DNA of 64,000 nucleotides from Onchocerca lupi (taxonomy: Eukaryota; Nematoda; Chromadorea; Rhabditida; Onchocercidae). Positions within the stretch are counted from its first letter, which is position 1. The number at the start of each line of letters is the position of its first letter. The position numbers and the translations under genes were made by a program. The notes under the pieces are model-generated. The model saw only the letters and a list, made by a program, of their open reading frames with translations, had not been told where the DNA came from and ran no database searches. Shown one piece after another: positions 59,407 to 64,000 of the stretch. Where the stretch lies: contig JAOVVO010000365.1 of the NCBI GenBank assembly GCA_028564675.1, positions 16,552 through 80,551 of the forward strand, given 5' to 3'.

Positions 59407-62285
59407 GTGGCCGGGTACAACTAGTCTATATAAATAAAAATGTGGATGTTCGTTTGTCCAAAATCTTGAATCTTCAAAATTTCTTAAGTACACTCCTCGT
59501 TTATATTAGTTCAAAATCTAAGATTTCCGAAAATCCTTACCTATTTGAAATTTTGATACAATTTTGCATTTAAATGCGCGCATGTTTTTATATACTCTTT
59601 ATACACATGCGTTGTTTTATCTCATTCCGGTTAAATGAAAGAAAAAAAAAAAAAAAAAAAGAAAAAGAAAAAGCGCACGTTTCTAATGTTGGGAAAATTA
59701 ATTTTACAATGCTTGTGGGGACACAATATTTTTTGTTGTTTCACTGTCTGTGTAGATATAGAGATTTAGTTTGCTGATTCTAGAACAAGCAACATATAAT
59801 TGTCCATTTGAGAAGGAATCTGTCTGTGGATTTAAACCATGCAATTCTGAAGATTGGCCCTGAACTTTGTTGATGGTTATTACAAAAGCCAATCGAGTTG
59901 GGAACTGCAATTTGTTGAACTGAAATGCCATTCCGTTGGTATCGTAGCAATGCAAGGAATGAAGACATCTTCATCTTTGAAATGTCCAGTCAAGACTGTC
60001 GCTTCTACGATGTTTCTCATTAATTTTTTTACTACAACCGCGTAATAAAAGAATGAGAATAGATTATACGCTGTTACTACTTCAAGTGTCGTTGTAAAGT
60101 CTTGACTGATTCAAATTTCGCAACACGGATAATTGGCACGCTGATTTTCAATTGCAACACGTGCGATGGCATTCCTGACAGATCAAGTGTGTTCAAAAAT
60201 TCTGTTGGATAATTAACCGCTTTGTCTGCTTCCAGAACAGTTCGACGGACTTGTATATGATTTCCTGTATTGCAAAGTTCATGTATCATATTTTTCGTCA
60301 CGACTTCATACAAATCCTTATCGACATCAGCATCGGGTATTTCAGCGTATATTACATGGTCGATTTCGTTTGAAGTGATTTTGTCATAAAGCTAGATTAG
60401 TAGATGTGTGTATGGCAATCCTCTCTTTTACCATTCCATCGAGTACATCCAGCAGCACATAGTCCCTAATACTTCATGTTTCACCATGAAATCCATCAGC
60501 GATTTCAAAACTCGAGTTGTGATATCATGCTTGTCCATTGCCGATTGCCAGGAAGTATAAAAAAGTTTTGTAAGTCATCCCAAGCTGGATTGTATGTGAA
60601 TATAATGAATGGGTCTGAACTCCGTAGTGACGAACATATGCAATTACATCTCGTCATGCATATGAATGTGGATTGCCGGCGAAATCGTTAGTCTTCCAAC
60701 GTTAGTTGTATTACCATCATTTACAACTGCATCTCGCAAATGAATGTATTCTTCAGAGCGAAGATTGGTCTGATTCAAATGGATGAATTTCAAACGTTCT
60801 ATTTTAATTTTTGCATACATATTTCAAAATGTGATTGTCTTCATTCTCTCGAATCATTAATTGGTATGAATAATAGTTCATTACATTGCATTTTTTATTT
60901 GTTTTTTCACCGTTTACTGAATTTATCATCTTAATGCCGAAATGATATTCATCAGACCATCCCAAAAAATAATTGAATATTGCAGGCATCGTAGTATTGA
61001 TGAGTTCCTGCAACTTTTCCCAACTGATTGTTTTTCCGATGAAGAATAACATCTCTAGTTTGGAACTGATCTATTACAATAATTGCCACTTCGTTTATAA
61101 TTGGAACATTGAATTTTCGCATATTTTCTCCAAAAGGCTTTTTCAGTATGAATAACAGTCTTGGCATCACATCAATTCTTGTTCAAACGCATTAAATTTT
61201 TTTCTTTCTTTTTCATTTTTTTTAAAAGAAGCTATTGCAATTGAGAAACGATGGACTTTTTATGTCAATATAAATTCGGCAGCGTGCATTCAGTTCTTCA
61301 TTGTTATTACCGATGAAATACATTTGTAGGAATTTATGCTGACCATCTGACAGCGGAAGCAGGGAGCAGCTTTAAGATAAATCTATCCGTTTACTGTGAA
61401 AGTTGGCATGAATTGTGTTGTCAGCGATTTCTGCGCCGAACGACATCATTTAGAAATGACAATTGTATTTCCTGAACATAGATAGAAAATTCCTTGATTC
61501 GGCAATATATCCGGCAAACAAAGTTTTTAATGGCTCTGTGCGGTTCCCCAAGTTAAGACAGTTTAATTTTTCCGGCGGCACAACACATTCATTTTCTCCG
61601 TTAATTTTCAAAGTTTTGCAATAAAGAATACAAGAATACTTTACTTATAGTGCAGATGAAAACATGCGAGCTCAAATTATAATCATCAGCTGAATTGTAT
61701 CGGAATGCAAGGCCATTGTAATCTCGTGATTGCTGAACATGGAGTCATGCTTGATGCCATCTCCTGTTTCTCATTGACATCTTTCAGCCTCTCTCAACCT
61801 GTCGCTTTCATTCTGTTGAGAAGTAGATCTGAAGCTGCAAAACACGATTAACATGCTTGCAACTGTACATCTTCAAGTCTGGTTGTATGTCGCTCTGCTT
61901 GCATTTGAGCCATTCTTTGTCTTTTTCGCTTGTTCGCTGATCCCATTCTTCCTTAATTTGATTTACAATTAGTCGTCGCTTTAAATGTCGTATTATTTTC
62001 CAAGGGAAAAGTTTTGCTGATTGTTGTGCGAACACAATTACTTAAGTTTAATCTTCTGCGAAGCATTATTTGGATGAACCAAAGCAAATCGATGCCTCGA
62101 ACTGTTTTCGAAATTGATTTATAACTGAATTTAAAGTTGAACTCGAAACTGCTCAATTAAATTATTGGACTGTTGCTACTACTGTCACTTTTGGAAAATT
62201 ATATGTGATATTAAAAGATACCGACAGTCGTAGATGTTCGTTTGCCCAAAATCTTAAATCTCCGAAAGTTCTTAATTTTTTAGCT
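59407..62285 (-). mobile_element. Helitron-like element copy 3 (minus strand)
   Basis: Its 3' end lies at the left: read on +, 59407-59490 holds agtggccgggtacaactagt, CTATATAAATAAAAATGTGG and caaaatcttgaatcttcaaa, the inverse of the right ends of copies 1 and 2. On the right, 62230-62275 has gatgttcgtttgcccaaaat and aaatctccgaaag in the same orientation as the left end, so the two ends are not a simple inverted pair; the right boundary is uncertain and may be a separate fragment. The interior keeps the N-domain, a Rep-like region and the helicase C-terminus, without the helicase Walker motifs. Confidence 0.68.
59704..62156 (-). pseudogene. Helitron Rep plus truncated helicase pseudogene
   Basis: Minus-strand fragments in the expected order. 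N-terminal basic segment at 62156-61850 (KRQRMAQMQAER). N-domain at about 61370-61250 (NNEELNARCRIYIDIKSPSF). Then KPFGENMRKFNVPIINEVAI (61140-61080) and NGEKTNKKCNVMNYYSYQLM (about 60920). Next, KSLMDFMVKHEVLG and CCWMYSMEW (about 60510-60430), then the position of the Rep two-His motif (60401-60421), which now reads GLPYTHL. DADVDKDLYEVVTKNMIHEL (60335-60275) runs directly into VLEADKAVNYPTEFLNT, a helicase C-terminal segment. It ends in LAFVITINKVQGQSSELHGL and GQLYVACSRISK (59955-59704). The ATPase half of the helicase is deleted and stops interrupt the frame. Confidence 0.7.
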
Positions 62286-63689
62286 AATTTGAATTTAATT
62301 TGCTTATCTAGTAACTTTTCACCACCAATAATTTTACATAAATATGATAAATTAAGACTTGCAATTTAAAAGTTAATCGATGGTGATATATTATTAGAAA
62401 GTTATGCCGTTTTTTCGAGACTATTGTTTCTTAAATGAGAGAGCCGTATTATTTTTTAAGGAAAAAGTTCTGCTGATTTTTCTTTTCTAAATGAAGTAAA
62501 TAAGAAAAATAATACCGGATAAATTATATAGCAATAATGGATAGATGCAAGTAATTTTGCTGATAATCTTTACAAGCTAGATTAAATTCCCTATTCAAAC
62601 CTGATTGCTATTACAATCAAGCTGATGATAATATACGTTACAGATCATATTTTCTGTTTAAATTCAATATGTTTTTGCGCATTCGTGAAAATAATAGTAC
62701 TTTAAGCACTAAATAAGTTAATTAGTAAAAATTACGCAATTGTTATTTCATAATTACTTTACTACTAATTACATATAGACCATTTACTCTTATTATTGTA
62801 AATTTCAGTTGTACCAGTATTTAAAAATCATTTTTTTTTCTTGGAAAAAATATTTGACGCATAAAATTAATAAATTTTATTGAAATCTGGAAGTTTTTTT
62901 ATCATTTCCTTTGGATGGTATCTTTAAATTCATTTTTTTCTCGTCATACTTTGAAAAAAATTTTTTTTTTAAAATGTGAAAAAAATTTTATGATTTGCAA
63001 ATATTTTTTCTTATAATATTGTAATGTTGTCATTTTTCATTTACATCTTATTCGTTTATTTAGAAAAAATCATTCTTCGAATATACTGAAATCTTTTAAT
63101 AATCTTATTTCAATAAATTCTTTCTTTTCTTCTTTCATTCTTTATTATTATTGGAAACAATAAAAAAATTTTTGGAAAAAAGTTTTTATTAAGGATTAGT
63201 ATTTGACATTCTACGAATAATACAATTTTTCTTTGCCTATTTCTTTTCAATTTTTATTATTTATTTATTAAATGTTATTTAAAATAATTGCTAGGAAATG
63301 CTAGAGAATAGATTCTATCACGTCAAGTTTTTTATTATTTTTACTTGTTCATTTGTTTATTTGTTTATTTATTTATATTTATGTCACTATCTGCTTTTTT
63401 AAATACTTTTCATTATTTATGATAAAATGCACAATCCCTGCATGCTTTTTATTGTATTATCATTCAATTATATATTAACTGGATTATTATTATTTATAAG
63501 TTTTTTTAACTTTATAATCTCTTATTTCAATCTTCAGAATATTTTCAAAATTTTGCTATATTTTTCAAGATTACGATTAATCTCATATCCAACAAATGAT
63601 TTATTTTTAATCCATTTTGATTTATTTTTCAAATGATCTAATTTTTCTCCAAGTGTCACATCAGCTTTTTTTCATAATTTTTCGTTATC
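62286..63689. other. Intergenic, nothing recognised
   Basis: AT-rich DNA with many A- and T-runs and no splice-bounded coding sequence, RNA gene or mobile element that I can identify. Confidence 0.55.
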
Positions 63690-63900
63690 TAACTAATCTT
63701 GTTATCATATCGTGAATCTAATCTTGTTATAAATTTAATATCACGAGTCTGACGCCATATCATAATTTTAATACCAAAAATCTGTTGTCATTCTACGACT
63801 CTAATATGTTTTGTAACTTAAATATCATTGATTTGATGTCATATTACGAATGTATCATGACTTTAATATCACAGATTAAATATTATATCGCAAATGTGAT
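63690..63900. repeat. Degenerate satellite-like repeat
   Basis: About four to six worn units built on atcgtgaatctaatcttgtt, taatatcacgagtctgacgt and catatcataattttaatacc themes, with spacing of roughly 30 and 60 bp. No other feature overlaps. Confidence 0.5.
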
Positions 63901-64000
63901 TTCTTAGGAGGCGCATGTAGATGCTGATAACGATTTCATCTTTTTTTCTTTTAAGTTTATCATGATCGTGACAGATTTCTTCCTTTTATTATTATTTTTT

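Noticed and set aside
1..64000. Wolbachia or other bacterial insertion, CRISPR array, rRNA genes, bacterial-type promoters
   Set aside because: No long intron-free bacterial-like frames, no regular repeat-spacer pattern and no conserved rRNA segments were seen on either strand.

Overview
The window is a piece of nuclear DNA from a nematode, most likely a filarial or other spirurid (clade III) worm. The grounds are strong AT richness, many short GT-AG introns with nematode-type 3' splice sites (TTTCAG), candidate trans-splice acceptors just upstream of start codons, and gene products that read like orthologues of Caenorhabditis and Brugia proteins, above all a 515-residue cofactor-independent phosphoglycerate mutase. 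Exon coordinates were read by hand from splice signals, reading phase and family knowledge. No alignment or RNA evidence was available.

Layout, all main genes on the + strand: (1) 169-14210, the 3' part of an AMP-activated protein kinase gamma subunit gene with four CBS repeats; the 5' end lies outside the window and a Helitron-like element sits in one intron. (2) 14211-22297, a gene-poor spacer with short tandem repeats. (3) 22334-29013, a complete 10-exon glutamate dehydrogenase gene (540 codons) with a second Helitron-like copy in an intron. (4) 29730-33766, a complete 10-exon UAP56/DDX39-type DECD-box helicase gene (426 codons). (5) 34338-35554, a two-exon L-seryl-tRNA(Sec) kinase gene (292 codons). 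(6) 35705-37322, a ~75-bp minisatellite, a polypurine/polypyrimidine island and a hairpin. (7) 40804-46097, a five-exon gene (320 codons) with a polyglutamine tract and a FLYWCH-type Cys2His2 motif. (8) 46098-51770, mostly empty, with weak minus-strand exon-like pieces. (9) 52195-57789, a complete 12-exon iPGM gene. (10) 59407-62285, a third Helitron-like copy on the minus strand, then empty AT-rich sequence and a degenerate satellite.

The recognised genes are housekeeping genes (energy sensing, nitrogen/carbon metabolism, mRNA export and splicing, selenocysteine-tRNA synthesis, glycolysis) and do not form an evident pathway cluster. The accessory content is one dispersed repeat family: three internally deleted Helitron-like copies and at least three short non-autonomous relatives. 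They share inverted ends (a tatataaataaaaatg core plus an aaatctccgaaa box) and GC-rich hairpins. I saw no bacterial or Wolbachia-like insertion, CRISPR array or rRNA. The most novel-looking signals are the complementary deletions in the Helitron copies, possible extra exons in the AMPK gamma gene, a poly(A) leader before the GDH start, and unexplained exon-like minus-strand pieces near 44.5 and 47.3 kb.
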